Assembly (NCBI RefSeq): GCF_000828615.1 | Contig: NZ_AP012273.1 | Coordinates: forward strand, 186,001 to 250,000 | Direction: 5' to 3' | DNA: 64,000 bases | Source: Thiolapillus brandeum | GTDB taxonomy: Bacteria > Pseudomonadota > Gammaproteobacteria > Chromatiales > Chromatiaceae | Shown here: piece by piece, positions 63,315 through 64,000 of the stretch | How the letters are laid out: the number at the start of each line of letters is the position of its first letter | Numbering within the stretch: the first letter of the stretch is position 1 | Notes under the pieces: generated by a model | What the model was told of the DNA's origin: nothing | What the model saw: only the letters and a program-made list of their open reading frames with translations | Databases searched by the model: none | Position numbers and translations under genes: made by a program

Positions 63315-64000
63315 ATGGCAAAACGTGGATTAGGCAGAGGACTGGATGCGCTGCTGGGTGGCGGCCAGGGCGGCGCACGCAACTCCAGGGACGAACAACC
63401 GGTGGCCAGTGGCGCTCCCATGATGTTGGCAGTGGATCTGCTGCAACGCGGGCGTTTCCAGCCCCGGCGGCATTTCGATGAAGACAAGCTGCGCGAACTG
63501 GCAGACTCCATTGCCGCTCAGGGCGTGGTGCAGCCCGTGGTGGTGCGGGAGGTGGATGATGGCCAGTACGAGCTCATCGCGGGTGAACGCCGTTGGCGGG
63601 CCGCGCAGCTTGCCGGATTGTCGGAAATCCCTGTGGTGCTCCAGAATGTCGATGACCAGGCTGCCATGGCCATGGGGCTGATTGAAAACATTCAACGGGA
63701 TGACCTCAATCCTCTGGAGGAAGCCCAGGCTTTGCACCGGCTGCTGGAAGAATTTGAGCTTACCCACCAGGAGATTGCCCAGGCGGTGGGTAAATCGCGT
63801 ACTACGGTGACCAACCTCATGCGGTTGCTGGAGCTCAACCCTGATGTGAAGCAGCTGGTCGATGCCGGCAGCCTGGAGATGGGGCACGCGAGGGCTCTGT
63901 TGCCCCTGGAAGGTGAGTTGCAGAGTGAAGCCGCAAGCATCGTGGCGAAAAAGGGTTTGTCCGTGCGCGAGACCGAAGCACTGGTGCGGCGTTTCAAGGA
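63315..64000 (+). CDS. parB: chromosome-partitioning protein ParB, N-terminal part
   Basis: The first 228 residues are visible; the gene continues beyond the right edge. The N-terminus KRGLGRGLDALLGGG is the ParA-stimulating peptide. The CTP-binding ParB/Srx region follows (RGRFQPRRHFDEDKLRELAD, then ELIAGERRWRAAQLAGL and IENIQRDDLNPLEEA). A helix-turn-helix is seen in THQEIAQAVGKSRTTVTNLM. ParB loads on parS sites near the origin, so this window is likely not far from oriC. ATG at 63315 is 9 bp after the parA stop. Confidence 0.96.
   Translation, partial: MAKRGLGRGLDALLGGGQGGARNSRDEQPVASGAPMMLAVDLLQRGRFQPRRHFDEDKLRELADSIAAQGVVQPVVVREVDDGQYELIAGERRWRAAQLAGLSEIPVVLQNVDDQAAMAMGLIENIQRDDLNPLEEAQALHRLLEEFELTHQEIAQAVGKSRTTVTNLMRLLELNPDVKQLVDAGSLEMGHARALLPLEGELQSEAASIVAKKGLSVRETEALVRRFK

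Overview
The window reads as a chromosome segment of a GC-rich gammaproteobacterium. Supporting this are the order yhdP-rng-maf, the tldD/pmbA pair beside a nitrilase-family gene, polA, recG, rnd, mpl, ubiX, hemL, thiE/thiD, aroG-type DAHP synthase, rsmG and parA-parB, together with bacterial tRNA and ribosome-binding signals. The many cytochrome, Rieske and electron-transfer proteins and a TusE/DsrC-family protein would fit a sulfur-oxidising or Chromatiales-like lineage, but the sequence does not fix the genus.

Layout. 1-2926: end of gltB and complete gltD. 2936-15140: a dense, mostly co-directional and overlapping accessory cluster, made of a Rieske oxygenase, two GNAT-like proteins, an NTF2/SnoaL-like membrane protein, a Tat-targeted TldD paralogue with a TldE partner, a fatty acid desaturase, a GH3-type adenylating enzyme, and a 918-residue RnfD-like/FG-GAP/UnbV fusion. 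One antisense membrane gene lies inside it. This cluster is the best candidate for an undescribed pathway. 15454-28417: an EamA transporter, then a leftward housekeeping block (pmbA, tldD, nitrilase, yhdP, rng, maf, an MltF-type transglycosylase, rlmH). 28799-36159: polA, a small membrane protein, a peroxiredoxin, a sulfotransferase-like gene and recG.

36160-39030: a decayed, partly AT-rich mobile region between recG and a tRNA-Thr gene. It holds a ribbon-helix-helix-like gene, a 285-bp element with nested inverted repeats, a broken ISL3-type transposase, and a truncated P4-type integrase starting just behind the tRNA 3' end. 39214-40087: a TusE-like gene followed by three head-to-tail 151-bp non-coding repeats. 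40088-49009: rnd, mpl, ubiX, and a leftward thiD-thiE-hemL-DedA/PAP2-response regulator run.

49154-55693: a DUF5063-like protein, a triheme cytochrome, a secreted endonuclease, then a Sel1-like/VWA/ABC-ATPase/ABC-permease operon. That operon resembles the PpkA-TagT-TagS signalling parts of type VI secretion, but no kinase or secretion genes are present. 55743-58004: a small membrane protein, DAHP synthase and rsmG. rsmG is separated from parA-parB (62529 to the end) by an unknown 487-residue protein and an AT-richer glutathione-dependent formaldehyde detoxification pair (frmA, fghA). That pair is flanked by related insertion-sequence remnants, one of which carries a MITE-like element also found upstream of polA.
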